From: Lacticaseibacillus baoqingensis
GTDB lineage: Bacteria; Bacillota; Bacilli; Lactobacillales; Lactobacillaceae
Direction of reading: 5' to 3'
Assembly: GCF_003946165.1 (NCBI RefSeq)
Contig: NZ_RHOI01000014.1
Location: 1 to 63,264, forward strand
Length of the DNA stretch: 63,264 nt
The notes below the pieces were generated by a model that did no database searches, was not told the DNA's origin, and worked only from the letters and a program-made list of their open reading frames with translations. Both the position numbers and the translations under genes were made by a program. Below are positions 26,486 through 35,575 of the stretch, one piece after another. Every line of letters begins with the position of its first letter. Within the stretch, counting starts at the first letter, position 1.

Positions 26486-26792
26486 ATATTTGTTCCTCCT
26501 AAAATGACCCCGCCGCGCTGGCGGGTATCGACGTATGGTTTTTCGTGGAGATGCTCAGCGAAGGCTGACCGCACATCTTAGCTGACGTTAGGCACAGCTG
26601 CAGTGGGAGGCGGCGCATACACAGATGCAAACGGGCTCTCGACTGGTGTGAAAATACCTTAAGATCAACGCAAAAAGCGGTGTGAATCAGACGACAGTGA
26701 ATGCGGGGTGACCAGATCGGCACGCATGCACTCAACTGCGATCACGTGAACAACTCTCAATAAGCGTACAACAAACCAGCCGATTTTGCAGA
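26486..26792. other. Intergenic stretch, no gene recognised
   Basis: About 300 bases between the DUF3800 gene and the LysR gene. A 78-codon open frame on the minus strand has no ribosome site or family features. It should hold the DUF3800 promoter, but I could not pick a convincing one. Confidence 0.4.
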
Positions 26793-26868
26793 AAAAAATC
26801 AGTTGGGGCCGATTTATTAGGCCGATCCCTTAAGCGAATTGGCCTGATCCAGTCGTCACCAACTGTGA
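26793..26868 (-). terminator. Terminator of the LysR gene
   Basis: On the minus strand CAGTTGG pairs with CCAACTG around an inner GGCC-containing stem, followed by seven T. Confidence 0.6.
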
Positions 26869-26869
26869 T

Positions 26870-27793
26870 TTAAGTGGTCGCATTGTCTTCAAAAGTCGCA
26901 ATGGCCATGTCGATAAACGCCTGCACATGGGTGTTTAACTGACGCTCTTGATGATAGGCGATTTCCACTTCAGTTTGAAAAACACTCGCTGCCAGCGGCA
27001 AAGTGGTGACTGCGGTGTCTTGCAGATAATGCGTCGGCATCGACAGCGGAATGATCGTCGCGCCTAAACCGGCCGTCGCCAACACACAAGCCGTCGTCAA
27101 ATTGGCAGTTTGCAAAACAACATTCGGGGTGATGTTGTACTTGGTCAAATACCCGTCTACCGTGCGCTGAAAATCTGAATCCGGGGTTTCTGAGATGAAG
27201 TCTTTACCATTGACTAAGGGGCTGATATCCACTACTGGTCCGCTGGGCAAGGTCTGCGGTGCTAGGCGCTCAGGTAAGACTAAAGCCCCGGTATCGCTAT
27301 ATAGGTGTTGATAGGCCAACGCGGCATTGTAAGCGGGGGTGACGCCGATATAAAGGTCTAAGTCACCGTTTTGGACACTTTGTTGCAAGCTCAGTGAGTC
27401 GCGCTCGCGCAATTGCACTTCGATTTGCGGATAGCGCAAGTGGTATTGCGGCAAGATCTGCGGCAAGATCACCTGCGCCAATGACGGGTTGATCCCCAAA
27501 GTGATGCGGCCATGCGCATCGGCCGCGTAAGTGGTCAAATTGTTGCTCAATGTTTGGTAGGCTTGGGCGATGCCACGAATTTTGCTGAGGTAATATTCAC
27601 CGGCGTAAGTGAGTTTGAGCGGATGCGTTGAGCGATCAACAAAATCAACGCCATAGGCTTTTTCTTGGGTGCGCAATAACTTGCTGACAGTTGGTTGAGA
27701 AAGGGCCAGCTCGCTTGCGGTTTGGGAAATATTCCCAGTGCGGGCGAGGCTTTCAAGGATCTGGATCAGTTGCGTTTCCCGGTCTAATGCCAT
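26870..27793 (-). CDS. LysR family transcriptional regulator
   Basis: A 307-residue regulator with an N-terminal winged HTH (QILESLARTGNISQTASELALSQPTVSKLLRTQEKAYG) and a periplasmic-binding-like effector domain from about residue 90 (GRITLGINPSLAQVILPQIL). The effector is unknown. LysR regulators usually control a divergent gene, but here the upstream gene is transcribed in the same direction. ATG at 27793 follows AAGGAGG. Confidence 0.92.
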   Translation of the reverse strand: MALDRETQLIQILESLARTGNISQTASELALSQPTVSKLLRTQEKAYGVDFVDRSTHPLKLTYAGEYYLSKIRGIAQAYQTLSNNLTTYAADAHGRITLGINPSLAQVILPQILPQYHLRYPQIEVQLRERDSLSLQQSVQNGDLDLYIGVTPAYNAALAYQHLYSDTGALVLPERLAPQTLPSGPVVDISPLVNGKDFISETPDSDFQRTVDGYLTKYNITPNVVLQTANLTTACVLATAGLGATIIPLSMPTHYLQDTAVTTLPLAASVFQTEVEIAYHQERQLNTHVQAFIDMAIATFEDNATT

Positions 27794-27849
27794 AAGGGCC
27801 TCCTTAAAGATCTAGGTTCAGTATGCCGTTAATGGCGTGACCCTGCAAG

Positions 27850-28530
27850 TCACCGCGCAACAAAGCGCGCTTCGACCCAATCAAGCAAGGGCTGGTTCAA
27901 ATAGTAAAACGGCACCAACAAACAAGTGGCCAAAACGATCAAGAGTAGCGGGCTGACCCACAACCCGATGCAAACGCCGACGAGCACTAGCACGATATCG
28001 GCTAAAAAAAGCGTCAAGTGTTGGGCCAAACTGCCTAAGGCCAAGCGGAAATAGTCGCTGTAGCGAAACGTAAACGTGGCGGCTAATAACAAGACCATCG
28101 TTGCGATCACCGCTGCCAAGATCCCTAAGATCAACACTGCCGGCAGCAGCACAAACAAAAAACGCGGGGCGTGGGCAAGCGATAGCTGACCATACAACAT
28201 CAATGGCAGCAAGAACACCCAAAACGGCGCCCACAAACGCAGCCCTTCTCGCCAATGCCGGCGCCAAAAGTGCCAGGCATACCGGTAAAGGCCGGCTGAT
28301 TTGGTGCGGACATATTCGCGCGTCGCCGCAAAGATCGCACTGACCAGCGGCCCGATCGGTAATAAACAAAGCCAGATCACCAGCAAAGTCAGCACATTGA
28401 GTTTTAATAGGTATAATGCCGCCAGCAAAGGCAGCAACACGGTCAAAGTGAACAACCCCATGATGGTAATAGGATAAAGCAAGTTGACGATCCCTTGCGA
28501 GACTTGTGTTGCGCGTTGTTTTTTTGCCAT
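27850..28530 (-). CDS. DUF624 (YesL-like) membrane protein
   Basis: A 226-residue membrane protein with about five hydrophobic segments, similar to the DUF624/YesL family often encoded with carbohydrate ABC transporters. Features are the N-terminal LLYPITIMGLFTLTVLLPLLAALYLL, LLPIGPLVSAIFAATREYVR, and WRRHWREGLRLWAPFW. The molecular role of the family is unknown. It is divergent from the maltose transport operon. Its upstream region holds a perfect GCAACCGGTTGC palindrome that shares the ACCGGT core with the other maltose operators. It starts behind AGGAGG. Confidence 0.72.
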   Translation of the reverse strand: MAKKQRATQVSQGIVNLLYPITIMGLFTLTVLLPLLAALYLLKLNVLTLLVIWLCLLPIGPLVSAIFAATREYVRTKSAGLYRYAWHFWRRHWREGLRLWAPFWVFLLPLMLYGQLSLAHAPRFLFVLLPAVLILGILAAVIATMVLLLAATFTFRYSDYFRLALGSLAQHLTLFLADIVLVLVGVCIGLWVSPLLLIVLATCLLVPFYYLNQPLLDWVEARFVAR

Positions 28531-28566
28531 AGTCAGCCCTCCTGTAACCGCTGATCACCAATTTTG

Positions 28567-28578
28567 GCAACCGGTTGC
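28567..28578. promoter_or_regulatory. ACCGGT-centred palindromic operator
   Basis: GCAACCGGTTGC is a perfect 12-bp palindrome in the DUF624 promoter. A second ACCGGT half-similar site (ACACCGGTTTTG) lies at 28591. It probably binds the same LacI-type regulator as 28734-28747. Confidence 0.6.
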
Positions 28579-28733
28579 TTTAACTATAGCACACCGGTTT
28601 TGCCCATAATATTGAATTGTGAGAATTTGAAGAAGTTAACCCTGTATATAATTTGACGCTGATTTACTGCATAGGCTACTATTAATGAATGGGGATGTCT
28701 GATCACCCTGTGCGCAAAAGCGGATAAAAAACT

Positions 28734-28747
28734 TGATACCGGTAACA
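28734..28747. promoter_or_regulatory. ACCGGT-centred operator of the maltose operon
   Basis: TGATACCGGTAACA, identical to the 14-mer before the glucosidase gene at 19408. It lies 24 bp upstream of the -35 element, a position suited to activation or to repression by looping. Confidence 0.7.
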
Positions 28748-28770
28748 GTTGATTTGACGGGCCTAAAAGC

Positions 28771-28818
28771 TTGCACCGGGGTTGTGACCTGGTTATGATG
28801 CTTGTGTAAGCGTTTTTA
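28771..28818 (+). promoter_or_regulatory. Maltose operon promoter with overlapping cre site
   Basis: TTGCAC (28771-28776), a 17-bp spacer and TATGAT (28794-28799). TGTAAGCGTTTTTA (28805-28818) matches the cre consensus at 13 of 14 positions and covers the predicted transcription start, so CcpA should repress the operon when glucose is present. Confidence 0.8.
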
Positions 28819-28836
28819 GTAGGGAGGATGGAAAAG

Positions 28837-30147
28837 ATGATAGGAACAAAACACAAGTTTGTGAAAAGTGTTGTTGCTGGGATGGCTGTTCTAGGCAGCG
28901 TCTTAGCCTTGAGTGCTTGCTCAAGCAGTGGTTCATCTAGCAGTTCCAGCGGCAAAACGACTACCGTCAGCTTCTTCAACATGAAGGTTGAATTCAAGAA
29001 GCAGCTGGAACAAGCAGCGGCAACTTACAACAAGACCCACAAAGGGGTCAAAGTGCAAGTCACCACTGTTGGTGGGGGGACAGACTACCAAACCAACCTG
29101 AAAGCGAAAATGCAATCTGGCAAGACGCCTGACATTTTTGCCTTGGAAGGCCCACAACAGTTGCAGACCTATAAGAAGTACTTGGCCGATGTTTCTGCTG
29201 GCAAAGCGATCAAGCAGGCTTTGCCTGGCACCTTAAACACCGTGAAGTCTGGCAGCCAAGTGTTAGGTTACCCAGTCTTGCAAGAAAGTATCGGGATCGT
29301 TTATAACAAGACGATCTTTGCTAAGGCTGGCATCGACCCAGCCAAGATCACCGACCAAGCTTCTTATGAAGCCGCATTGAAGACCTTGAATGACAAAAAG
29401 GCGCAGTTAGGCATCGAAGCGCCTACCGCATTCCCAATGAAGGAATGGTGGGTCATTGGCCAACATGCTGTTGATCCGTTCCTATCAACCGAGTTTAATG
29501 GTTCGGTCACCAAAGCGTATAACGCTAAGACCATTTCTTGGAAGAACAGTCAATACTTCAAACAATATATCGATGCAACGACGAAGTACAGCGCACAGCC
29601 TGTCCAAAGCATGGATTATTCCACGCAAATCGAAAAGCTGTTTAGTACTGGCAAAGTTGCCATGGCAGAACAAGGTTCTTGGGTATACCCAACCATCGAA
29701 TCTGTTAACAAAGACTTGGCCAAAAATGTTGGCATCATTCCAATTCCTGTCAACGACAAGACATCCGGCAAGTTACCAGTGGGCGTGACCCAATGGTGGG
29801 CAGTCAACAAGCAAGCTGACAAGAAGACCCAAAAGGCTGCGATGGACTTCATGGACTGGTTGTTCACCTCTAAAGCAGGTAAAAACATCGTCCTTACCGA
29901 TTTGAAGGTCGTACCGGCTTATAAAGGCTTCGATTCTTCTAAGATTGCTGACCCGCTTGGCAAAGCAACCTATAAGTATATCGATGATGGCAAGACCCAA
30001 GGCTTAGTCTTCGGTGGTTTCGCAACCGACTGGGCACAAAACGGGATGGCACCAGAACTCCAGAAGTATGTTGCTGGCAAGGAAAGCTGGAACGCGGCGA
30101 TCAAGAATTCTGAGAATGCTTGGAAGTCTGCTCGCGCGGGACAATAA
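28837..30147 (+). CDS. malE: Maltose/maltodextrin-binding lipoprotein
   Basis: A 436-residue family 1 sugar-binding protein on the outer face of the membrane. Its signal peptide ends in LSAC (Cys28) followed by a Ser-rich tether. The mature protein shows the MalE-type QYFKQYIDATTKYSAQPVQSMDYS, FSTGKVAMAEQGSWVYP, VGVTQWWAVNKQ and a C-terminal MDFMDWLFTSKAGK segment. The ATG at 28837 is chosen because the GGAGG overlaps the earlier ATG at 28828. It is followed by a hairpin and a 0.38-kb repeat region before the permeases, which would favour excess binding protein. Ligand assignment is by operon context with maltose phosphorylase. Confidence 0.88.
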   Translation: MIGTKHKFVKSVVAGMAVLGSVLALSACSSSGSSSSSSGKTTTVSFFNMKVEFKKQLEQAAATYNKTHKGVKVQVTTVGGGTDYQTNLKAKMQSGKTPDIFALEGPQQLQTYKKYLADVSAGKAIKQALPGTLNTVKSGSQVLGYPVLQESIGIVYNKTIFAKAGIDPAKITDQASYEAALKTLNDKKAQLGIEAPTAFPMKEWWVIGQHAVDPFLSTEFNGSVTKAYNAKTISWKNSQYFKQYIDATTKYSAQPVQSMDYSTQIEKLFSTGKVAMAEQGSWVYPTIESVNKDLAKNVGIIPIPVNDKTSGKLPVGVTQWWAVNKQADKKTQKAAMDFMDWLFTSKAGKNIVLTDLKVVPAYKGFDSSKIADPLGKATYKYIDDGKTQGLVFGGFATDWAQNGMAPELQKYVAGKESWNAAIKNSENAWKSARAGQ

Positions 30148-30166
30148 TCCACGCAACGTTATGCAG

Positions 30167-30202
30167 GGAGGAGAGGAGACATCCTCTCCTCCCTTGTTTT
30201 AA
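30167..30202 (+). terminator. Intercistronic hairpin after malE
   Basis: GGGAGGAGAGGA pairs with TCCTCTCCTCCC, followed by TTGTTTT. It is probably a partial terminator or mRNA stabiliser that sets binding protein above permease levels. Confidence 0.75.
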
Positions 30203-30242
30203 ATCAGTATTGGCACGGGATGCCGTGCTTGCTATTATATCG

Positions 30243-30525
30243 AGCTGAATTGGTTCACGCTTTGACCTAAACGCGCGTCTAATTGTAACGGTGAGGCGCC
30301 TCAAACATCGCGCCGTGCTCCGGCTAACGCCGAAACCCGACACGCTGCTTGAGCCACTCACCTAAGCCCGCAATTGGTCACGCTCTGACTAAACGCGCTC
30401 ACCAGCACAACGGTGAGGCGCCTCAAACATCGCGCCGTGCTCCGGCTAACGCCGAAACCCGTCACGCTGCTTGAGTCGCTCACCAAAGCCCGTGCTGGTT
30501 CACGCTCTGACTCATTAAGGGGGTT
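30243..30525. repeat. Tandem direct repeat, 122-bp period, inside the maltose operon
   Basis: The segment beginning AACGGTGAGGCGCCTCAAAC occurs at 30287 and 30409 with only a few differences over more than 80 bases. The flanking string around TTCACGCTCTGACTAAACGC recurs at about 30253, 30375 and 30497. Each unit can fold: GGTGAG pairs with CTCACC, with inner CTCAA/TTGAG and CGGC/GCCG stems. No reading frame with a ribosome site crosses it. Confidence 0.8.
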
Positions 30526-30532
30526 CACACAC

Positions 30533-31393
30533 ATGTCCCAGAAAAAGACTTGGTTCTATCTTTTCTCGGCACCTGTCTTGATCGCGCTGTTCCTTGTGGT
30601 GATCTTGCCATTTATCTATGGGATCTATTATTCATTCACCAGTTGGGACGGGGTATCGACCAGTGCCTTTGTCGGGATTCAAAACTACATTAGTGCGTTG
30701 AAAGACCCAGGATATCTTGGTGCTTTGTGGTTCACCATTAAATTCTCGGTGGTTTCGATCGTGTTGATCAATGTGATTGGCTTGGGGTTGGCGGTGTTAG
30801 TGACCACCAAGTTCAAAGGGGCCAATATCTTACGGACGATCTTCTTCATGCCTAATTTGATCGGGGGCTTGATCCTCGGGTTTATCTGGCAATTCATTTT
30901 TGTTGAAGCCTTTTCCGCTTTTGGCAAAGTGACGGGCATTCCTGGGTTAGGCAGCTGGTTGGCGACTACGAATACCGGCTTTTGGGCTTTGGTGATCGTG
31001 ATGGTTTGGCAGTATTCCGGCTATATCATGGTGATTTATATCTCTTATCTGCAAGGGGTCGATCAATCTTTGCTGGAAGCTGCAGACCTTGATGGGGCGA
31101 CGTCGATGCAAAAGTTCTGGCGCATCAAGTTCCCGTTGATCATGCCAGGATTCACCGTTTCCTTATTTATGACCTTGTCCAACTGCTTCAAGTTGTACGA
31201 TCAAAACCTGTCCTTAACTGGCGGCGGCCCTTACAACTCGACGCAAATGGTCGCAATGAACATTTATAACACGGCCTTTTCAATGAATAAGATGGGTTAC
31301 GCGCAGGCCAAGGCGGTCATCTTCTTCGTCTTCATCGCGATCATTTCATTGACGCAGGTTTATCTCACCTCTAGAAAGGAGATCGAAGCCTAA
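30533..31393 (+). CDS. malF: Maltose ABC transporter permease MalF-type
   Basis: A 286-residue membrane permease with six segments, of the MalF/UgpA type. It opens KKTWFYLFSAPVLIALFLVVILPFIYGIYYSFTSW and has the EAA loop LEAADLDGATSMQKFWRIKFPLIMPG near residues 180-205 for contact with the ATPase. The ATG at 30533 follows AAGGGGG. Its stop codon overlaps the malG start by one base. No ATPase gene is in the operon, so it probably uses a shared MsmK-type ATPase encoded elsewhere. Confidence 0.9.
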   Translation: MSQKKTWFYLFSAPVLIALFLVVILPFIYGIYYSFTSWDGVSTSAFVGIQNYISALKDPGYLGALWFTIKFSVVSIVLINVIGLGLAVLVTTKFKGANILRTIFFMPNLIGGLILGFIWQFIFVEAFSAFGKVTGIPGLGSWLATTNTGFWALVIVMVWQYSGYIMVIYISYLQGVDQSLLEAADLDGATSMQKFWRIKFPLIMPGFTVSLFMTLSNCFKLYDQNLSLTGGGPYNSTQMVAMNIYNTAFSMNKMGYAQAKAVIFFVFIAIISLTQVYLTSRKEIEA

Positions 31394-32217
31394 TGCAAGA
31401 AGAGAAGCGGACTAAAAAGATTTTGATGATCATCCTCGGCTGTTTCCTTGGCTTAGTGTGGATCTCACCTTTCTACTTGATGCTGACCAACTCCTTTAAG
31501 ACCAAACAAGAATTGTTCAACGATACCTTGGGGTTGCCGAAGACGTTTCATTTTGATAACTATGTCAATTCCGCCAAAGACTTGAACATCGTCAATACGT
31601 TCTTGAATTCGTTGATGATCACGGTGATTTCGGTGTTGATCATCATCGTCTTTTCCAGCTTGGCTGGTTATGCGATCCAGCGGACTAAGAGCAAGTGGAG
31701 CAAGGTCTTTTACCTGACTTTTGTGGCGGCGATGCTGATCCCATTCCAGTCGGTCATGATCCCGTTGATCGCGGTTTTTGGCAGAATGAACATGCTCAAC
31801 CGCCCAGGGCTGATCTTCATGTACTTGGGGTTTGGCGCCAGCATGTCGGTGTTCTTATATAACGGCGCGATGAAAGGCATTCCTCAAGTGCTGGATGAAG
31901 CGGCGATCATTGATGGTGCCAGTCGCTGGCAGATCTTCTCCAAAGTGGTCTTTCCAATGTTGCAACCCACCACGGTCACCGTGGCTTTGCTGAATGTGAT
32001 GTGGATCTGGAACGACTACCTGCTGCCAAGTTTGGTGATCAACCGTCCCGGTTCGCAAACCATTCCGCTGACAATGTTTGACTTCTTCGGTCAATTCACC
32101 AAGCAATGGCATTTGGCTATGGCTGGTTTGACCATCGCGATCATCCCAGTGATCGTCTTCTATTTCTTGATGCAAAAGCAGATCATTGCCGGCGTTTCCG
32201 AAGGCGCGGTCAAGTAA
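31393..32217 (+). CDS. malG: Maltose ABC transporter permease MalG-type
   Basis: A 274-residue permease of the MalG/UgpE type. Features are [15 protein letters not shown] near the N-terminus, [19 protein letters not shown], and the EAA loop [26 protein letters not shown]. It ends in GGVS-like AGVSEGAVK, typical of the family. It is translationally coupled to malF through a TAATG overlap and followed after about 95 bases by maltose phosphorylase. Confidence 0.92.
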   Translation: MQEEKRTKKILMIILGCFLGLVWISPFYLMLTNSFKTKQELFNDTLGLPKTFHFDNYVNSAKDLNIVNTFLNSLMITVISVLIIIVFSSLAGYAIQRTKSKWSKVFYLTFVAAMLIPFQSVMIPLIAVFGRMNMLNRPGLIFMYLGFGASMSVFLYNGAMKGIPQVLDEAAIIDGASRWQIFSKVVFPMLQPTTVTVALLNVMWIWNDYLLPSLVINRPGSQTIPLTMFDFFGQFTKQWHLAMAGLTIAIIPVIVFYFLMQKQIIAGVSEGAVK

Positions 32218-32311
32218 CCAAAATACGACCAAGCGTATTTTGAGTGGCGCCTTAATGACCATACTGGCAGCTTTGAATAGGCGCGAAGACGACTTTTGGG
32301 GGGAATTGATT

Positions 32312-34585
32312 GTGACGAAAAGACTGTTTGAAATCGATCCGTGGGTGATCCAAACGACGGCATTGGCCACAGATGATAAAAGGCTGCAAGAAAGTATTAC
32401 TGCCATCGGCAACGGTTATATGGGGATGCGCGGTAATTTTGAAGAACACTATTCAGGCGATACCCATCGCGGGATCTACCTGGCAGGGGTGTGGTTTCCA
32501 GACAAAACTCGCGTCGGCTGGTGGAAAAACGGCTATCCCAAGTATTTTGGCAAGGCGATCAACTCGCCGGACTTCTTGAGTATTCCGATCACCGTCAATG
32601 GGGTCGATGTGGATCTGGCCAAGGTAGCTTACCAAGATTTTTCCTTGCGTTTGGACATGCATAACGGCGTATTGCGCCGTCAATTCACGGTCACGATCAA
32701 GGATGCGCAAGTGCGGTTTGCATTTATGCGCTTCATGAGCAACCAAACGCGATCGTTGGCGGTGATCCAAGTGCAAGCTGAAGTGTTGGCAGGCAAGGCG
32801 CAGATCGTTTTTGCCCCGCGCATCGATGGCGATGTGCATAACGAAGATGCCAACTATGACGAAAGCTTTTGGCAGCCAAAAGCGGTAGCGCCCAACTGCT
32901 TGACCATGGCGACCAAGCCGAATCCTTTCGGCACGCCGCGCTTTACCGTTACGGAAAAAATGGCCAACACGTTTTCTGGTGACGGTACCGTGTCTCGGCA
33001 CATGACCCAAGGCACTCAAGCCGTCCAAGAAATCTTGACCACCGAGCTAGAAGCCGGGCAGCAAGCGACATTAGTCAAGTATGTGGCGGTGATCACCAGC
33101 CGTGATGTGCCCAAAGACCAGCAGCCAACTGCGGCCCAAGCGGTGTTAGATGCGGCAGTGGCCAAGCCGGTCACCACGCATTTGGCAGAGCACACGGCGG
33201 TTTGGGCCAAACGCTGGGCGCGCAGTGATGTCCAGATCCATGGCGATGACGCGGCGCAGCAAGGCATTCGCTTCAACATTTTGCAGTTGTTTATGACCTA
33301 TTATGGTGAAGATGCGCGGCTGAATGTTGGGCCTAAAGGGTTTACCGGCGAAAAATATGGCGGTGCGACTTATTGGGATACGGAAGCATATATCGTGCCA
33401 ATGTACTTGGCCACTGCGGCGCCTAAAGTCACTGAGCACTTGCTTGAATACCGCTATGATCAATTGCCTGGTGCTTTTCACAATGCGCGCCAGCAAGGGC
33501 TAAAAGGGGCCTTGTATCCGATGGTGACCTTTGATGGGATCGAATGTCACAATGAGTGGGAGATCACGTTTGAAGAGATCCACCGCAACGCCAGTGTCGC
33601 CTTTGCGATTTATAACTATACCGATTACACCGGTGACACGGATTACGTGTTGACCAAAGGCGTCGATGTGTTAGTCGCCATTGCGCGCTTTTGGGCAGAT
33701 CGGGTGCATTTTTCCAAGCGTAATGGGCAATATATGATCCATGGCGTCACCGGCCCGAACGAATATGAAAACAACGTCAATAACAACTGGTACACCAATA
33801 AGATGGCGCAGTGGTGCTTGCGGTATACGCTGCAGATCCTGGCGCAAGTCAGTGATCAAAAAGCGCAGGCGTTGGCAGTCAGTGGCGCCGAAAAAGCCCA
33901 GTGGCAAGATATCATCGACCGCATGTATTTGCCTGAAGACGCAGAGTTAGGCATTTTCGTACAGCATGATGGCTTTTTGGATAAAGACTTGCGCCCGGCG
34001 TCTGCATTAGATCCGGCAGAGCGGCCTTTGAATCAGCACTGGTCATGGGATAAGATCTTGCGTTCGCCGTTTATCAAACAAGCGGATGTGTTGCAAGGGA
34101 TCTATTATTTGGATGATGAATTTACCCTGGCACAAAAACGCCGCAACTTTGATTTCTACGAGCCCATGACGGTGCATGAGTCATCGTTGTCAGCTTGCAT
34201 CCACAGCATCATCGCCGCTGAAATCGGTGAAGTCGATAAAGCGGTGGCGTTGTATCAGCGCACGGCGCGGTTGGATCTGGATAACTATAACAACGATACC
34301 GAAGATGGCTTGCACATCACGTCCATGACGGGATCTTGGCTGGCGATCGTGCAAGGCTTTGCCGGGATGCGTCACAAAAATGGCCAGTTGCGCTTCAAGC
34401 CATTTTGCCCGGATAATTGGACGGGGTATCAATTCAAGTTGAACTTCCGCGGGCGTTTGTTGGTCGTGGCAGTGGATAATGCCGGGTGCACTTTAACTGT
34501 GGAAAAAGGCGACGCGTTGCGCGTGTTCGTCGATTCGCAGCCGATCACGCTGACTCCAGGCGTGGCCCAGCATTTGGCCAATTAA
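32312..34585 (+). CDS. mapA: Maltose phosphorylase (GH65)
   Basis: A 757-residue cytoplasmic enzyme that phosphorolyses maltose to glucose and beta-glucose-1-phosphate. The N-terminus [44 protein letters not shown] and [14 protein letters not shown] match the characterised lactobacillus enzyme closely. The catalytic acid Glu lies in [14 protein letters not shown], and the phosphate-binding HESSLS motif is present. GTG at 32312 is chosen because GGGGGGAA precedes it at proper spacing. The usual partner beta-phosphoglucomutase is not adjacent and must be elsewhere. Confidence 0.96.
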   Translation: MTKRLFEIDPWVIQTTALATDDKRLQESITAIGNGYMGMRGNFEEHYSGDTHRGIYLAGVWFPDKTRVGWWKNGYPKYFGKAINSPDFLSIPITVNGVDVDLAKVAYQDFSLRLDMHNGVLRRQFTVTIKDAQVRFAFMRFMSNQTRSLAVIQVQAEVLAGKAQIVFAPRIDGDVHNEDANYDESFWQPKAVAPNCLTMATKPNPFGTPRFTVTEKMANTFSGDGTVSRHMTQGTQAVQEILTTELEAGQQATLVKYVAVITSRDVPKDQQPTAAQAVLDAAVAKPVTTHLAEHTAVWAKRWARSDVQIHGDDAAQQGIRFNILQLFMTYYGEDARLNVGPKGFTGEKYGGATYWDTEAYIVPMYLATAAPKVTEHLLEYRYDQLPGAFHNARQQGLKGALYPMVTFDGIECHNEWEITFEEIHRNASVAFAIYNYTDYTGDTDYVLTKGVDVLVAIARFWADRVHFSKRNGQYMIHGVTGPNEYENNVNNNWYTNKMAQWCLRYTLQILAQVSDQKAQALAVSGAEKAQWQDIIDRMYLPEDAELGIFVQHDGFLDKDLRPASALDPAERPLNQHWSWDKILRSPFIKQADVLQGIYYLDDEFTLAQKRRNFDFYEPMTVHESSLSACIHSIIAAEIGEVDKAVALYQRTARLDLDNYNNDTEDGLHITSMTGSWLAIVQGFAGMRHKNGQLRFKPFCPDNWTGYQFKLNFRGRLLVVAVDNAGCTLTVEKGDALRVFVDSQPITLTPGVAQHLAN

Positions 34586-34595
34586 GTGAACAAAG

Positions 34596-34630
34596 TGAGT
34601 TCGGCAAATTTTGCCGGGCTCACTTTTTTT
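34596..34630 (+). terminator. Terminator of the maltose operon
   Basis: GTGAG-ttc-GGCAAA pairs with TTTGCC-ggg-CTCAC, followed by seven T. Confidence 0.9.
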
Positions 34631-34685
34631 GACCGCGCGCCGGTGAATATTTGGTAGACTAGGGGGTGTTTAAGGAGGCGGACTT

Positions 34686-35564
34686 GTGCGAAAACGATTA
34701 TGGTGGGGCGTGTGGCTGTTCGTGTTGTTGAGCTTGAGCGGCTGCGGCCAGCGCCCGGCACAAAGCGATGGCCAGTTGAATGTGGTGACGAGTGTTGATT
34801 TTTATGCCGAAGTGGCCAACGCGGTGGTCGGTAAATATGGCCATGTCGCCAGTGTGATCAATGACCCGGCAGTTGACCCGCATGATTATGAACCGACCGT
34901 GGCCACCGGTAAAATGGTAGCTAAAAGCGACTTGGTGCTGACCAATGGTGCCGGTTATGATTCTTGGATGACGAAATTAACGCGGGCTGAACCGCATGTG
35001 GCGGTGGTATCAGCCGCCAAAGTCGTCGGGATCCATGATGGTGAAAATGAACACATTTGGTATCAACCAACGGCCATGCCTAAATTGGCCTTAGCCTTGG
35101 CAAAACGGCTAGGCCAAATCGATCCCAAACATCGCGCGGCGTTTACCGCCAATGCCAAACAGTACATTCAGCACCTGCAGCCGCTGCAGCGGCAGATCGA
35201 GCAACTGAAAGCCGATCGCACTCGTACTGCAGTAGCGGTCTCTGAGCCGGTGTTTAATAATGCGCTGACTTATTTGGGCTATCACGTGGCCAATGAACAT
35301 TTTGCCGCGGCAGTCGAAGAAGGCACCGACCCGAGTCCAACGGATATTCGGGCGTTGAATACGCAAATGAAGACCGGTCAGCTCGCCTTTTTCGTGTTAA
35401 ATACGCAAGTTGACAGCAAGATCGTGACGAATGCGGTGGCCACAGCCAAGCAAAATCACGTCCCGATCTTAAAGGTGACCGAAACCTTACCTAAAGGTTT
35501 AACGTATACCAGTTGGATGTTGAAACAATATCGTGCCTTGGCGAAGATCCAAGCAGGCGAGTAA
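34686..35564 (+). CDS. Zinc-type metal-binding lipoprotein (ZnuA-like), orphan
   Basis: A 292-residue cluster A-I metal-binding lipoprotein. The lipobox is LSGC (Cys20). Candidate ligands are the His in VDPHDYEPT, the His in ENEHIWY after a very short loop with no His-rich stretch, a His in YLGYHVANEHF, and the C-terminal lobe VLNTQVDSK. Such proteins deliver Zn2+ or Mn2+ to an ABC permease. No permease or ATPase gene adjoins. The carbonic anhydrase gene starts 11 bases after the stop codon. The start is GTG behind AAGGAGG. Confidence 0.88.
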   Translation: MRKRLWWGVWLFVLLSLSGCGQRPAQSDGQLNVVTSVDFYAEVANAVVGKYGHVASVINDPAVDPHDYEPTVATGKMVAKSDLVLTNGAGYDSWMTKLTRAEPHVAVVSAAKVVGIHDGENEHIWYQPTAMPKLALALAKRLGQIDPKHRAAFTANAKQYIQHLQPLQRQIEQLKADRTRTAVAVSEPVFNNALTYLGYHVANEHFAAAVEEGTDPSPTDIRALNTQMKTGQLAFFVLNTQVDSKIVTNAVATAKQNHVPILKVTETLPKGLTYTSWMLKQYRALAKIQAGE

Positions 35565-35575
35565 GGGGGATCCGC

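Noticed and set aside
25481-26507. Cys/Gly/Trp-rich plus-strand frames opposite the low-complexity linker
   Set aside because: They mirror the Ala/Lys/Pro repeats of the minus-strand gene and have no ribosome sites.
30243-30525. CRISPR array
   Set aside because: Only two to three copies with a 122-bp period, no short repeat/unique spacer pattern and no cas genes.
32186-32311. Longer start of maltose phosphorylase, including the ATG at 32254
   Set aside because: The upstream part overlaps the malG end and is not found at the N-terminus of known enzymes; GTG 32312 has the proper ribosome site.
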